Made by a program: the position numbers and the translations under genes. A stretch of 64,000 nt of DNA from NCBI GenBank assembly GCA_902788365.1, contig CADAJN010000007.1, positions 27,391-91,390 on the forward strand, in the 5' to 3' direction. The notes under the pieces are model-generated. The model ran no database searches. It saw only the letters and a list, made by a program, of their open reading frames with translations, and was not told where the DNA came from. The DNA is from an uncultured Pseudomonadota bacterium (lineage in GTDB: Bacteria > Pseudomonadota > Alphaproteobacteria > RF32 > CAG-239). The first letter of the stretch is position 1. Every line of letters starts with the position of its first letter. Positions 35,579 to 45,475 of the stretch are shown piece by piece.

Positions 35579-36504
35579 TTAAGAAAAGAGCACCACGCAA
35601 CAAGACCATTATCTTAACCCCGTCGCAAGAAAAAAAATATGCGGCTCGTTCCGAGATGGACTTACAAAAAGCGGCGCAAAACTATACTGATAAAATTATT
35701 TGGGCGGACACGATGGAAGCTTTGGCGCAATTGCCAGAGAAGATTGTTGATTTGATGATTGTTGATCCGCCATATAACTTAACCAAAAATTTTGCATCTA
35801 CAACTTTCCGGCAAACAGATGTTGCCTCCTACCAAAAATGGTTAGACACGTGGCTTCAACAAACTTGTCGGCTATTAAAACCTCATGCCAGTATCTATAT
35901 TTGTGCGGATTGGCGCACTTCTATTGCTATTCCAGAAGTGGCCGGCCGTTATTTTTTATTGCAAAACAGGATTACATGGGAGCGAGAAAAAGGACGCGCT
36001 GCCGGTAATAACTGGAAAAACTGCTTAGAAGATATTTGGTTTTTCACCAATAATGCACAATATACCTTTAATCTAAATGCCGTAAAAATACAACGTGCGG
36101 TTTTAGCGCCGTATCGCACAAGTGGTGGCGAGCCTAAGGATTGGCGTGAGCAGAACGGTAAAAAAATTCGTTTAACCGCACCATCTAATGTTTGGACGGA
36201 TATTACGGTTCCCTTCTGGTCAATGCCGGAAAATACCGAACACCCGACACAAAAACCGGAAAAATTATTAGCCAAATTGATTCTAGCTTCAAGCAACAAA
36301 GGCGATTTGGTCTTTGACCCTTTTATCGGCTCTGGTTCAACTGCCGTAACGGCAAAAAAACTCGGCCGCCATTACTTGGGAATTGAACGCGAACAAAAAT
36401 ATGTAGCACTGACAATGAAACGTTTGGAAATGGCGGAAGAATCGTCATCCATTCAAGGGTATGAAGACGGAATATTTAAAAGTCGTAACAGTATAAGTTA
36501 TTAA
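35575..36504 (+). CDS. DNA methyltransferase (N6-adenine or N4-cytosine type), orphan
   Basis: The catalytic motif DPPYNL is near residue 62 and the SAM-binding motif FDPFIGSGSTAVTAKKLGRHYLGIE near residue 245. This order (catalytic before SAM motif) marks a beta-class amino-methyltransferase. NTEHPTQKPEKLLAKLI is also typical. It is shorter than CcrM and lacks its C-terminal domain, and no restriction gene is adjacent, so the target is unknown and the enzyme may be regulatory. The GTG start lies inside the end of ptsH, with GAGG upstream. Confidence 0.88.
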   Translation: MIKKRAPRNKTIILTPSQEKKYAARSEMDLQKAAQNYTDKIIWADTMEALAQLPEKIVDLMIVDPPYNLTKNFASTTFRQTDVASYQKWLDTWLQQTCRLLKPHASIYICADWRTSIAIPEVAGRYFLLQNRITWEREKGRAAGNNWKNCLEDIWFFTNNAQYTFNLNAVKIQRAVLAPYRTSGGEPKDWREQNGKKIRLTAPSNVWTDITVPFWSMPENTEHPTQKPEKLLAKLILASSNKGDLVFDPFIGSGSTAVTAKKLGRHYLGIEREQKYVALTMKRLEMAEESSSIQGYEDGIFKSRNSISY

Positions 36505-36643
36505 GTCACAAAAAAGCTTGAGTTTTCTGAAATTTAAAATTATATTGATAAGCCGTAGTGGTTATTTAATTCAATAATTTAGAATGTAGCAAGAATATGG
36601 CAAAATTGTTATGCTTTACATTTTGTAAGTTGGGAAAAAAACA

Positions 36644-38509
36644 ATGAAATTGGGTAAAAATATAATTATTTGGTTAGCGGCCTTTGTTTTATTGACCCTA
36701 ATCTTAGGTTGGACTGAAGGCAAAGATTTAAGAGGCGGATACGCAAAAGTTGCTTATTCGGAATTTATGCAAAATGTTAAAGATAAACGAGTGATTGACG
36801 TTACTATTCGCGGTGCTGAAATTTCCGGACAAATGGCTGACGGAAGCAAATTTTTGACCTATGCCCCATACAGTCCGTCTACGGTGGAAACATTGATTGA
36901 AAACGGGGTCAAAGTAGATGCAGAGCCGCAAGATACTTCTAGCGAAACTTTTTGGAGTATCTTTATTTCGTGGTTTCCGATGGTGTTGTTAATCGGTATG
37001 TGGGTTTTCTTTATGCGTCAAGCCAATGCCGGCAATAATAAAGCCATGAGCTTTGGAAAATCGCGTGCTCGTCTGATTGAAAGCAATAAAAAAGTGACAT
37101 TTAAGGATGTGGCCGGCGCTGACGAATCTAAACAAGAATTGGAAGAAATCATTGATTTTTTGAAAGATCCGCAAAAATTTCAACGTTTAGGCGGTAAAAT
37201 TCCGAAGGGTGTTTTGTTAGTCGGGCCTCCGGGAACGGGCAAAACCTTGTTGGCCAAAGCTGTGGCCGGCGAAGCTAATGTGCCGTTTTTTTCTATTTCC
37301 GGTTCTGACTTTGTGGAAATGTTTGTCGGTGTGGGTGCTTCGCGTGTGCGCGATATGTTTGCACAAGCCAAAAAAAATGCGCCTTGCCTGTTGTTTATTG
37401 ATGAAATTGATGCCGTCGGACGCCACCGCGGAGCCGGACTTGGCGGCGGCAATGATGAGCGAGAACAAACCTTAAACCAGCTTTTGGTGGAAATGGATGG
37501 TTTTGAAGCTAACGAAAACGTTATTTTAATTGCAGCCACTAACCGACCGGACGTTTTGGATCCGGCACTCTTGCGACCGGGACGTTTTGACCGCCAAGTT
37601 ACGGTCAGTAATCCGGATGTTAAAGGCCGTGAGGCTATTTTGAATGTGCATGTGCGCAAAGTTCCTTTGGCGCGCGATGTTGATTTGTCGGTTATTGCAC
37701 GCGGCACGCCAGGGTTCTCGGGCGCGGATTTGGCCAATTTGGTTAATGAGGCGGCTTTGCTTGCGGCACGGCGCAATAAGCGTAAAGTAACGGCGGAAGA
37801 TTTTGATAATGCCAAAGATAAAGTTTTAATGGGTAATGAACGCAAATCTATGGCGATGGATGAAAATGAGAAAAAGCTGACAGCTTATCATGAAGCCGGA
37901 CACGCCATCTGTTCCTTACATGTTGCGGAAACCGATCCGATTCATAAAGCAACGATTATTCCGCGCGGACGAGCTCTCGGCATGGTGCAGCAATTGCCGG
38001 AAAAAGATCAATATTCTTATACGCGTGCCAAAATGCTGTCACGATTGATTATTTGTATGGGCGGACGAGCCAGCGAAGAGCTGAAATTCGGCTATGATAA
38101 AGTAACTTCCGGTGCTTCATCAGATATTGCAGCGGCAACAAACTTGGCGCGTTCAATGGTAACCGAATGGGGCATGAGTGATGCGTTGGGACCGGTTTTG
38201 TATGCCGAAAATTCCAATGAGGTATTTTTAGGACGTGCCGTTACGCAAAATAAGAACATGAGCGAAGACACGGCTCGTTTGGTAGACGCAGAAATTAAGC
38301 GTTTGGTCACTGAAGCCCATGACGAAGCAACGCGGATTTTGCGCGAAAATGATGCAGATTTGGAAAAGCTGGCACAAGCTTTAATGGAATATGAAACCTT
38401 GACCGGCGATGAAATTAAAGATATTATTGCCGGTAAGCCGATTGATCGCTCCGAACAAACTCCGGTAGCACCGGAAAAACAAACTAAGGCATCGGTGCCG
38501 GAACTTTAG
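36644..38509 (+). CDS. ftsH: Membrane AAA+ metalloprotease FtsH
   Basis: FtsH degrades misfolded membrane proteins and regulators such as sigma-32. Two N-terminal membrane helices (about 6-22 and 105-125) flank the periplasmic domain. The AAA domain has Walker [14 protein letters not shown] and Walker [16 protein letters not shown], and the second region of homology is present. The zinc protease motif HEAGH is near residue 425, with the third ligand region downstream. The length of 621 residues is normal. The ATG at 36644 has a weak GGGAAA site. Confidence 0.97.
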   Translation: MKLGKNIIIWLAAFVLLTLILGWTEGKDLRGGYAKVAYSEFMQNVKDKRVIDVTIRGAEISGQMADGSKFLTYAPYSPSTVETLIENGVKVDAEPQDTSSETFWSIFISWFPMVLLIGMWVFFMRQANAGNNKAMSFGKSRARLIESNKKVTFKDVAGADESKQELEEIIDFLKDPQKFQRLGGKIPKGVLLVGPPGTGKTLLAKAVAGEANVPFFSISGSDFVEMFVGVGASRVRDMFAQAKKNAPCLLFIDEIDAVGRHRGAGLGGGNDEREQTLNQLLVEMDGFEANENVILIAATNRPDVLDPALLRPGRFDRQVTVSNPDVKGREAILNVHVRKVPLARDVDLSVIARGTPGFSGADLANLVNEAALLAARRNKRKVTAEDFDNAKDKVLMGNERKSMAMDENEKKLTAYHEAGHAICSLHVAETDPIHKATIIPRGRALGMVQQLPEKDQYSYTRAKMLSRLIICMGGRASEELKFGYDKVTSGASSDIAAATNLARSMVTEWGMSDALGPVLYAENSNEVFLGRAVTQNKNMSEDTARLVDAEIKRLVTEAHDEATRILRENDADLEKLAQALMEYETLTGDEIKDIIAGKPIDRSEQTPVAPEKQTKASVPEL

Positions 38510-38539
38510 GCTATAGACTACAAAAAAGGATAATAAAAA

Positions 38540-39352
38540 ATGAATTTTGCAGATTTAGGATTAAGTGAAAAAACTCTTCAAGCCATCAGCGAAGCAGGAT
38601 TAAGCACACCGACCACAGTGCAAGCTGATGTGATTCCCTCTATTTTGGCGGGAAAAGATGTTTTTACAATTGCGCCGGCTCGTTGCGGCAAAACTTGCTC
38701 GTATGTGTTACCGTTGATAGAGATTATTTCTCGCCGCAGTGCTAAAAATATTTTGATTATTACGGCCGGTTCAAAACAATCGGTCAGTGTTTCCGACCGT
38801 TTTGCCGTGTTTAATAAATATCACGAAGTTAATGAAAGCACCATTACCAACGATCAGGAAAACATTGATGATGAAGCTAATGTCATTATTGCATCACCGA
38901 ATTTGCTGATTGATTTAATGAACGAAGATAAGATTGATTTATCGCAAACCGATATTTTGGTGGTAGATGACATCAATTTAATTAAAAAATTGCATCAGTT
39001 GAAAAATTTGGAAACGGTTTTGGCGGCGTTGCCGGCAGATAAGCAAAACATCGTTTTCACCAATCGCCGTTCTAAAGAGACACAAAGCATTTTGGATCAG
39101 ATTTTGAAGACACCGGCCGAAATTAAAGTGGATAAAGATAAAGAAGCTGAAGCAGAACAAACGGAATCTGACACAGAAAATGCTCCGACTGCAGAAATTG
39201 CAAGTAACCGTGCAGAAGCCAAAAAGAAGCGTGATTTCAGTGCAAAAGACGGAGAAGCATTGAGTTTGATGAAAAAATATCACACTTTTGGGCGCAAAAC
39301 GCCGGAATTTCTGTTGTTAAAAGTTGATTTAGCCGAAGATGAAGCTTCTTAG
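38540..39352 (+). CDS. Degenerate DEAD-box protein (RecA-1 domain only)
   Basis: The first 180 residues follow the DEAD-box N-terminal domain: the Q motif (FADLGLSEKTLQAISEAGLSTPTTVQ) is good. Walker A is altered to APARCGKT (residues 45-52), the DEAD box reads DDIN (143-146), and the SAT motif is replaced by TNR (174-176). The C-terminal helicase domain is missing; an acidic then basic tail replaces it. ATPase and unwinding activity are therefore unlikely, though RNA or ribosome binding could remain. AAAGGA precedes the ATG, 31 bases after ftsH. The open frame is intact, which argues against simple decay. Confidence 0.75.
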   Translation: MNFADLGLSEKTLQAISEAGLSTPTTVQADVIPSILAGKDVFTIAPARCGKTCSYVLPLIEIISRRSAKNILIITAGSKQSVSVSDRFAVFNKYHEVNESTITNDQENIDDEANVIIASPNLLIDLMNEDKIDLSQTDILVVDDINLIKKLHQLKNLETVLAALPADKQNIVFTNRRSKETQSILDQILKTPAEIKVDKDKEAEAEQTESDTENAPTAEIASNRAEAKKKRDFSAKDGEALSLMKKYHTFGRKTPEFLLLKVDLAEDEAS

Positions 39353-39448
39353 AGCTTCGGGCAGACATTTAACTTGACTTTGAGCCGTATTCATATTAGA
39401 TTACGGCTTAATTTATTACGATTATGAAAATTATTTAATCTAACAATT

Positions 39449-40138
39449 ATGCCTATGACAGAGATTTTAAATGCTATGGTCAGATGTCCGCAGTTGATGA
39501 AAAACAAAAGTGATAACACAACCGTTGCGGACATTTACTACAGAGAGTGTGTATTTGATCAAGAGGATGGCTCGTGGCTGTTAAAGCACTTGCAACCGTG
39601 GCAATTTGCCGACTATTGTCAACAGTTACAAAAAGCCGATGATGTGCTTGATGCGCAGAGCGCATTAAACCTGTTGGAAGTGTTCTGCAAAATGTATTGG
39701 CGACTGGAAGAACTGCAAAAGCCGTGCTATGATTTGGTGGCTGATTTGTGGCGTAAAACTGACGAAGTTGCCAAAATGCAGCTCATTCCTGTTCTAATGC
39801 ACTTGAGCATTGTGTGTAATAACTTTGTGTTTTTGGCTCAAGAGCTGCTTGATTCGCTTTCAAAAGAACAGCAAAAAGCGCTGAAGTTGTATATGCCCGG
39901 TTGGACCAATCAGGACGAATATTCGGATATTACAGTTGCCGAATATCGGTATCGATTAAAGCATGGACTACCCTGCGATAGAGATGAGGTCAATTTACAA
40001 ATTGATGAAAACAGAGTCTATCACAGTGTGAATCACACCAGACCAAGTTGTGTTAACGATTTTAAGTGCTTTTATGCCATGTTGGAAATTTTATATCAAA
40101 CCGAGCAAGAATGTCTTTTTATGACCGGTTTGCAATAA
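39449..40138 (+). CDS. Unrecognised helical protein
   Basis: This 229-residue soluble protein has aromatic- and Cys-containing helices and no signal peptide or recognised motif. The ATGs at 39449 and 39455 are both possible; no strong ribosome site is visible. It stands alone between the DEAD-like gene and a strong bidirectional terminator. The function is unknown. Confidence 0.55.
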   Translation: MPMTEILNAMVRCPQLMKNKSDNTTVADIYYRECVFDQEDGSWLLKHLQPWQFADYCQQLQKADDVLDAQSALNLLEVFCKMYWRLEELQKPCYDLVADLWRKTDEVAKMQLIPVLMHLSIVCNNFVFLAQELLDSLSKEQQKALKLYMPGWTNQDEYSDITVAEYRYRLKHGLPCDRDEVNLQIDENRVYHSVNHTRPSCVNDFKCFYAMLEILYQTEQECLFMTGLQ

Positions 40139-40153
40139 AACGAACCCTAAAAA

Positions 40154-40189
40154 CAAAAAAAGCTGAAGCATACTACTTCAGCTTTTTTT
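40154..40189. terminator. Bidirectional intrinsic terminator
   Basis: AGCTGAAG (40161-40168) and CTTCAGCT (40176-40183) are flanked by A and T runs. It serves the converging genes at 39449-40138 and 40212-40667. Confidence 0.92.
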
Positions 40190-40211
40190 GTTTTGAACTA
40201 TGAATTTCAGC

Positions 40212-40667
40212 TTAGTAATAAGCAATAATCCGTGACGGATTTCCGTTAATCAGCATACATCTTTGACCGGCATTGAGTAAAATATCGGTGCCTTGTGTTA
40301 CGCTATAAGTCCGTCCATCATCAGTGCGCACCACATATTCGTATCCGCCTTGTTGCATCATTGAATCCTGAATTAAATTGCCGGCAAGCATACCTGCTGC
40401 TGCACCGCCGATGGCACCTAATGTGTGTGAACTTCTGCCGTGTCCGATGGTTGAACCTGCCACACCGCCGGCCACACCACCCAGCAATGTTCCGGCTGCA
40501 TTGTCATCACTTGAAACATTTACCTGACGAACGGATAAAACCGTGCACGGAAAAGCCGAACTGGCTTGTCTGACTGACGAATAGCTGTAATCATTACTAC
40601 CGATACGCGGTGCACAAGCTGCCAAAGCAATTAAAACCGGTGCTGCATAAACTAAATATTTTTTCAT
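40212..40667 (-). CDS. SlyB/17-kDa antigen-like glycine-zipper lipoprotein
   Basis: The signal peptide ends in a lipobox (LAAC) with the lipidated cysteine at residue 18. The centre carries glycine-zipper repeats (AAGTLLGGVAGGVAGSTIGHG and GAIGGAAAGMLAGNLI), typical of the SlyB/Pcp/17-kDa surface antigen family of outer-membrane lipoproteins. A C-terminal domain with YEYVVRTDDGRTYSVTQG follows. The length of 151 residues is normal. AAGGAG lies upstream. It probably helps stabilise the outer membrane. Confidence 0.88.
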   Translation of the reverse strand: MKKYLVYAAPVLIALAACAPRIGSNDYSYSSVRQASSAFPCTVLSVRQVNVSSDDNAAGTLLGGVAGGVAGSTIGHGRSSHTLGAIGGAAAGMLAGNLIQDSMMQQGGYEYVVRTDDGRTYSVTQGTDILLNAGQRCMLINGNPSRIIAYY

Positions 40668-40762
40668 TTCGTTCTCCTTGTTTAAAATTTACCTAAAATC
40701 CGCACCTGAATGCAAAGATTATTTGTATATAAAATATCCGTATAAAAAACTGTTGTCAAGAC

Positions 40763-40791
40763 TAGACAATTAATGTTGAATGGTTTATAGT
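40763..40791 (+). promoter_or_regulatory. Sigma-70-type promoter of asnS
   Basis: TAGACA (40763-40768) and TATAGT (40786-40791) are 17 bases apart, about 50 bases upstream of the asnS start; each differs from consensus by one base. Confidence 0.6.
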
Positions 40792-40841
40792 GTATAAGAT
40801 TTAAATTTTTATAACGCTTTTTGAAGGGGAAATAGAAAAAA

Positions 40842-42230
40842 ATGCTAAAACGCACTCAAATAAAAGATTTATTGGCCGCAGAACACACAATAGACGCGGT
40901 GTTGATTAAAGGTTGGGTTAAAACAAAACGCGACTCCAAAGATTTTTCTTTTGTAGAAGTTAACGACGGTTCAACACTGAAAAATATTCAAGTGATTGCT
41001 AATAATACCCTTGTAAATTATAGCGAAATAAAAAAATTGACCACCGGTTCATCGGTAGCAGTTACCGGTGCATTGGTTGAATCGGCCGGCGGTAAGCAAA
41101 AATATGAAATTAAAGCTGACAGTATTGAAATTTATGGTGTGGCGCCAGATGATTATCCGTTACAAAAGAAAGGTATGAGCGATGAGTTTTTGCGCACAAT
41201 CGCGCATTTGCGACCGCGCACAAATAAATATGGTGCGGCATTTCGGGTGCGCTCTCGGCTCTCTTACGCTATACACAACTTTTTTCAAAGCCGCGGTTTT
41301 GTTTATGTGCATACGCCGTTATTGACAGCGGCAGATTGCGAAGGTGCCGGTGAGATGTTTCAAGTAACTACACTTGATTTAAAGAATCCGCCGAAATTAC
41401 CGAACGGTGAAGTTGACTATAGCAAAGACTTTTTCGGTACCCAAGCTCATTTAACGGTTTCAGGGCAATTAAACGGCGAAATGTATGCTTGTGCGCTTGG
41501 CAATATTTATACATTCGGGCCGACATTCCGTGCCGAAAACTCTAATACGCAACGTCATGCGGCCGAATTTTGGATGATTGAACCGGAAATGGCGTTTGCC
41601 GATATTCACGATAACATGGATTTAGCCGAGGATATGGTGCGTTATTTGGTTAAAGACATTATGGAAAATTGCGCAGATGATTTGGATTTGTTTGAACGTT
41701 TTGTTGATCCGACGTTGCAACAAACGCTGAAAAACATTGTAGATAACAGCTTTGCGCGCATTACTTATACAGAAGCCATTGAAATTATGCAAAAATCCGG
41801 TAAAAAATTTGAATATAAGCCGGAATATGGTATTGATATGCAAACCGAGCATGAGCGCTTTTTGGCCGAAGAATATTTCAAACGGCCGGTAATTGTGCGC
41901 GACTATCCGAAGGAAATTAAAGCTTTTTACATGAAACTGAATGATGACGGAAAGACTGTTGCGGCCATGGATGTCTTAGTGCCGAGAATCGGTGAGCTTA
42001 TCGGCGGATCACAGCGTGAAGATCGTTATGATGTTTTATTAAAACGTATGAATGAACTGAAAATGGATGTGGCAAATTACGGTTGGTATTTAGATTCACG
42101 CAAATATGGCACCGTGCCGCATGCCGGTTTTGGTTTGGGTTTTGAACGCATGATGATGCTTGTTACCGGTATTGCCAATATTCGTGATACCATTCCGTTC
42201 CCGAGAACTCCGAAATCCATCAATTTTTAA
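40842..42230 (+). CDS. asnS: Asparaginyl-tRNA synthetase
   Basis: This class IIb synthetase charges tRNA-Asn. It has the N-terminal OB-fold anticodon-binding domain ([21 protein letters not shown]) and catalytic motif 2 [22 protein letters not shown]. Motif 3, [27 protein letters not shown], is near the end. The asparaginyl-specific motif 2 and the 462-residue length distinguish it from AspS. AAGGGG precedes the ATG. It starts a plus-strand run leading to rpoH and prmC. Confidence 0.97.
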   Translation: MLKRTQIKDLLAAEHTIDAVLIKGWVKTKRDSKDFSFVEVNDGSTLKNIQVIANNTLVNYSEIKKLTTGSSVAVTGALVESAGGKQKYEIKADSIEIYGVAPDDYPLQKKGMSDEFLRTIAHLRPRTNKYGAAFRVRSRLSYAIHNFFQSRGFVYVHTPLLTAADCEGAGEMFQVTTLDLKNPPKLPNGEVDYSKDFFGTQAHLTVSGQLNGEMYACALGNIYTFGPTFRAENSNTQRHAAEFWMIEPEMAFADIHDNMDLAEDMVRYLVKDIMENCADDLDLFERFVDPTLQQTLKNIVDNSFARITYTEAIEIMQKSGKKFEYKPEYGIDMQTEHERFLAEEYFKRPVIVRDYPKEIKAFYMKLNDDGKTVAAMDVLVPRIGELIGGSQREDRYDVLLKRMNELKMDVANYGWYLDSRKYGTVPHAGFGLGFERMMMLVTGIANIRDTIPFPRTPKSINF

Positions 42231-42239
42231 GGAAATAAA

Positions 42240-42899
42240 ATGAAGCGATTGCAACTTGCAACATTATTTGTTTTGGGAGCGGCTTTACTTTGGGGGACAA
42301 ATGCAAAAGCTGAAGCTGAAGCTGAACATGAAATGATGAACAGTTATTTTGATGATGTGTTGCAAACGGTAGAAATCAAAGAAATGTCTGAGGAAACAGA
42401 TAATGCTTTCAACGCTGATGTTGAGATTGTGCCGTTAAAAAAATCGTTATCAGCGGAAGAAAGTATGCTGGAAGACAGCTCTGATTTGTCTGTGATAGAC
42501 AGTCAGCCGCTAACCGCGCTAAATTGCAATAATCCGAAACTTAAAGAACAAGTTGAACATTTTATATATAAAAACATCAATCAAAAAGATACAAATTCGG
42601 TTTTAGAAAAACGGCGGCGCTTATTGATGGTGCGCAATATGGCGGACTTTGAAGAAATTGATATTGAACAGATAGACAGCAAAGCGGATTTTGAAACGTT
42701 GGCAGCATTGGCCTATATGAAAATAAACAAGCATATAGAAATCAATAAAATTTGTCGTAGTCAGCAAAACAGAAACGATAAATTTAAGAATATTTATGCC
42801 GTTTTATATACGGTGGCCGGATATTATAAGGTTGTGGTAACAAACCTGATGCCGGTAGCCGATAAAATGAACGAAGCAACCTTTATTTTTACATGGTAA
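42240..42899 (+). CDS. Secreted protein of unknown function
   Basis: An N-terminal signal peptide with cleavage near ...NAKA|EAEAE precedes an acidic mature protein of about 195 residues with two cysteines. It starts 9 bases after asnS, with AAGGAA overlapping the asnS stop, so it is probably cotranscribed. Its C-terminal region is mostly helical and ends in a hydrophobic strand. No family is recognised. Confidence 0.6.
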   Translation: MKRLQLATLFVLGAALLWGTNAKAEAEAEHEMMNSYFDDVLQTVEIKEMSEETDNAFNADVEIVPLKKSLSAEESMLEDSSDLSVIDSQPLTALNCNNPKLKEQVEHFIYKNINQKDTNSVLEKRRRLLMVRNMADFEEIDIEQIDSKADFETLAALAYMKINKHIEINKICRSQQNRNDKFKNIYAVLYTVAGYYKVVVTNLMPVADKMNEATFIFTW

Positions 42900-42911
42900 A
42901 AGGTGGCAGAC

Positions 42912-43811
42912 GTGGCTAATAAAACCGATTTAATTGTCTATGAAAACAAAGCAAATCTACCGGCGGTCGTTGCCGATGACGGCTTACATGCCTATTTGGA
43001 AAAAATCAAACAATTTCCGGTGTTGAGCGAAGCCGAAGAAATGCGGTTAGTTAAAGAATTTAAGGAAAAAGGCGATTTACAAGCAGCACAAAAGTTAATT
43101 ACTTCGCATTTGCGATTAGCTGTTAAAATTGCCCTTACCTACCGGCGTTACGGATTACCTACAGCGGATTTGATTTCAGAAGCAAATTTGGGGTTAATGC
43201 AGGCAGTCAAAAAATTTGATACCGAGAAAAAAGTGCGTTTATCTACTTATGCTATGTTATGGATTAAGGCAGCTCTCAATGATTTTGTATTACGCTCGTG
43301 GTCACTTGTTAAAATCGGCACGGTGGCAGCGCAGAAAAAGCTGTTCTACAATCTGGGACGAATTAAGGCTCGGCTCGGTTTATATGATAATAAAGAGCTG
43401 GAACCGAAAGTGGTCAAGCAAATTGCGCAAGAGCTTGTGGTAGACGAGCGCGATGTGGTGGAAATGAACCGACGCATCGGCGGAGACAGTTCGCTCAACA
43501 CTATGGTTGGGCATGATGATGACGCAGTAGAAGCCATTGATCTATTGGCTGATAAGTCGCAGAATATTGAGGGACATTTGGCACAAAAACAAGAAGCTGA
43601 TTTTAAGCGTAAGTTACTATTGAATGCTTTAGCAAAACTGAATGAACGCGAGCAATATATTGTTAAAAATCGTATGTTAACCGAGCAGCCGCAGACACTT
43701 GATGAGATTGGTGAAAAATTTCAAATCAGTCGTGAAAGAGTGCGACAAATTGAAAAGCGCGCGTTTGAAAAGCTTTCAGCAGAAGTAAAAAGTGCTTTGG
43801 CGGCGGCCTAA
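42912..43811 (+). CDS. rpoH: Heat-shock sigma factor RpoH (sigma-32)
   Basis: This is a group 3-like sigma factor with region 1.2/2 (LITSHLRLAVKIALTYRRYGLPTADLISEANLGLMQAVKKFD). The RpoH box is visible as QKKLFYNLGRIKARL, and region 4.2 carries a helix-turn-helix (TLDEIGEKFQISRERVRQIEKRAFEKL). It should direct transcription of clpB and other chaperone genes. I favour the GTG at 42912 with AAGGTGG 5 bases upstream over the GTG at 42903 that overlaps that site. The length of about 299 residues fits. The stop is followed directly by prmC. Confidence 0.93.
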   Translation: MANKTDLIVYENKANLPAVVADDGLHAYLEKIKQFPVLSEAEEMRLVKEFKEKGDLQAAQKLITSHLRLAVKIALTYRRYGLPTADLISEANLGLMQAVKKFDTEKKVRLSTYAMLWIKAALNDFVLRSWSLVKIGTVAAQKKLFYNLGRIKARLGLYDNKELEPKVVKQIAQELVVDERDVVEMNRRIGGDSSLNTMVGHDDDAVEAIDLLADKSQNIEGHLAQKQEADFKRKLLLNALAKLNEREQYIVKNRMLTEQPQTLDEIGEKFQISRERVRQIEKRAFEKLSAEVKSALAAA

Positions 43812-43812
43812 G

Positions 43813-44691
43813 ATGAATGAGCAGCCTGAAATGAATGATTTTTTTACTGAAATGGTGCTGAAATTAGGCGCAGCCGGTATAGAGCAACCGCGCTTGGAAG
43901 CGCGCTTACTTTTGGCCCATGTAAAAAAATGTGAAGTAGCGAAAATTTTCAGCACAATTAATTTAACCGATGAAGAAAAGCAAAATGCAACAGAATTGCT
44001 AAAACGGCGTTTGGCGCATGAACCACTGGATAAAATTGTAGGCCACCGCGAATTTTTTAAGGCAGATTTTATTGTGAATCGCGATGTCCTCTCGCCACGA
44101 CCGGATACGGAAACACTGATTGAAAGTGTGTTGAAATATTATACTGATTTAGGCGCGTCCCTGCAAATTTTGGATTTAGGAACCGGAAGCGGATGTATTA
44201 TTGAGTCGTTGCTGTTAGAGTATCAAACTGCGCATGGTGTGGCTGTTGATGTTTCAGCCGCAGCTTTAGCAGTGGCGCGAAAAAATGCGAAGAAGTTGGG
44301 AATTTTGCCGCGACTGGATTTTGTTCAGGCGGACTGGTTCGCGACGGATTTTGCGGAAAATATCAGCAAATGCGGCGCGCAAAAATTTGATGTTATTGTA
44401 ACGAATCCGCCGTATATTCCGAGCGGCGATATAGATGATTTGGCGCCGGAAGTGCGCGACTTTGATCCGCGATCTGCATTAGATGGCGGCGCTGACGGGT
44501 TTGACAGCTATCAGCGCATTGCAGAAATAGCGCCGGAATTGTTGGTTAGTGGCGGGCGAATTTTTATTGAAGCCGGTGTGGGACAAGCCGAACGAATCGC
44601 GGCTATTTTTGCGTCAAAAGGTTTGAAATTGGTTGAAATGCGTGCCGATTTAGCCGGCATTGCCCGCTGTGTGGTGATGAGAAAAAAATAA
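43813..44691 (+). CDS. prmC: Release factor glutamine methyltransferase PrmC
   Basis: PrmC methylates the GGQ glutamine of release factors RF1 and RF2. The SAM-binding motif is ILDLGTGSGCIIESLL and the catalytic NPPY is in VIVTNPPYIPSGDI; PRPDTETLIE precedes them. The start is the ATG at 43813, one base after the rpoH stop; the longer frame from 43792 is inside rpoH. The usual upstream partner prfA is not here; rpoH takes that place. A DUF4167 gene follows, as in many Alphaproteobacteria. Confidence 0.94.
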   Translation: MNEQPEMNDFFTEMVLKLGAAGIEQPRLEARLLLAHVKKCEVAKIFSTINLTDEEKQNATELLKRRLAHEPLDKIVGHREFFKADFIVNRDVLSPRPDTETLIESVLKYYTDLGASLQILDLGTGSGCIIESLLLEYQTAHGVAVDVSAAALAVARKNAKKLGILPRLDFVQADWFATDFAENISKCGAQKFDVIVTNPPYIPSGDIDDLAPEVRDFDPRSALDGGADGFDSYQRIAEIAPELLVSGGRIFIEAGVGQAERIAAIFASKGLKLVEMRADLAGIARCVVMRKK

Positions 44692-44860
44692 AATTCCATT
44701 GAAATATTTGTTACTTTATAAATTAAGGCGCGTAAGTATAAAAAAAATATTGCAGAAATGCAAAAAAATGCGTATATATGTGAATGAGCAATTTCTTGTC
44801 GCTCAATTTTTGGTTTAATTTTAATATGGCCGAAAGGCTATTTTTTTTGAGTGGTTTTAT

Positions 44861-45475
44861 ATGAGAAAAATTAATAACGGACAGAAGTTTCATAACAATA
44901 ACAACAATACGATTTATTCTTTAAATTATAAATTTGACAGCATTTGTTCTGCCGGAAAATTTAGCGGCACGGCGTTGGATTTGATTAAAAAATATAATGA
45001 GCTGGCAAAAGAAGCGCACAGCAATGGTGATTATGTGGAAATGGAAGTGTTTCGCCAATATGCCGAGCATTACCGCAAAATAGTTACCGAAATTAACGAG
45101 CGGAAAAATCAAAATCGTGAAAATCGTCAGGCTAATGCGGCAGAAAATACTGAGCAATCACCGGAAACAGTCACTGAAGCACAACAGCAATCGGTGAATA
45201 ACGGGCTGGTTGAAACACAAGCGGCTGAATCTAGTGCGCCGGCAACGGAAAGAGCAGATAATGAAACAGCAAGCAAATCGGTGACTAAGACAACTCGCCG
45301 GCACCGCGGCTTTACAGTGGTAGAAGTTTCGGCAACGCAAGAGAATTTACCTGAAGATAATTCTGAACAGGCAAAATCTGAAGAAACAACATCTAAGCCT
45401 AGACGTGGCAGAAAGCCGCTAATGAAAAGAAATACAAGCCCCGTTTCGGAGACTTCCGAGGCGTCAAATGCCTGA
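44861..45475 (+). CDS. DUF4167-domain protein
   Basis: This 204-residue protein has an Asn-rich N-terminus, then the conserved domain FSGTALDLIKKYNELAKEAHSNGDYVEMEVFRQYAEHYRKIV that defines DUF4167, a family found next to prmC across Alphaproteobacteria. The rest is low-complexity, Gln/Glu/Thr-rich, with basic patches (TTRRHRGF, KPRRGRKPLMKRN) suggesting nucleic-acid contact. The biological role of the family is unknown to me. It overlaps the HAD gene start by 8 bases. Confidence 0.82.
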   Translation: MRKINNGQKFHNNNNNTIYSLNYKFDSICSAGKFSGTALDLIKKYNELAKEAHSNGDYVEMEVFRQYAEHYRKIVTEINERKNQNRENRQANAAENTEQSPETVTEAQQQSVNNGLVETQAAESSAPATERADNETASKSVTKTTRRHRGFTVVEVSATQENLPEDNSEQAKSEETTSKPRRGRKPLMKRNTSPVSETSEASNA

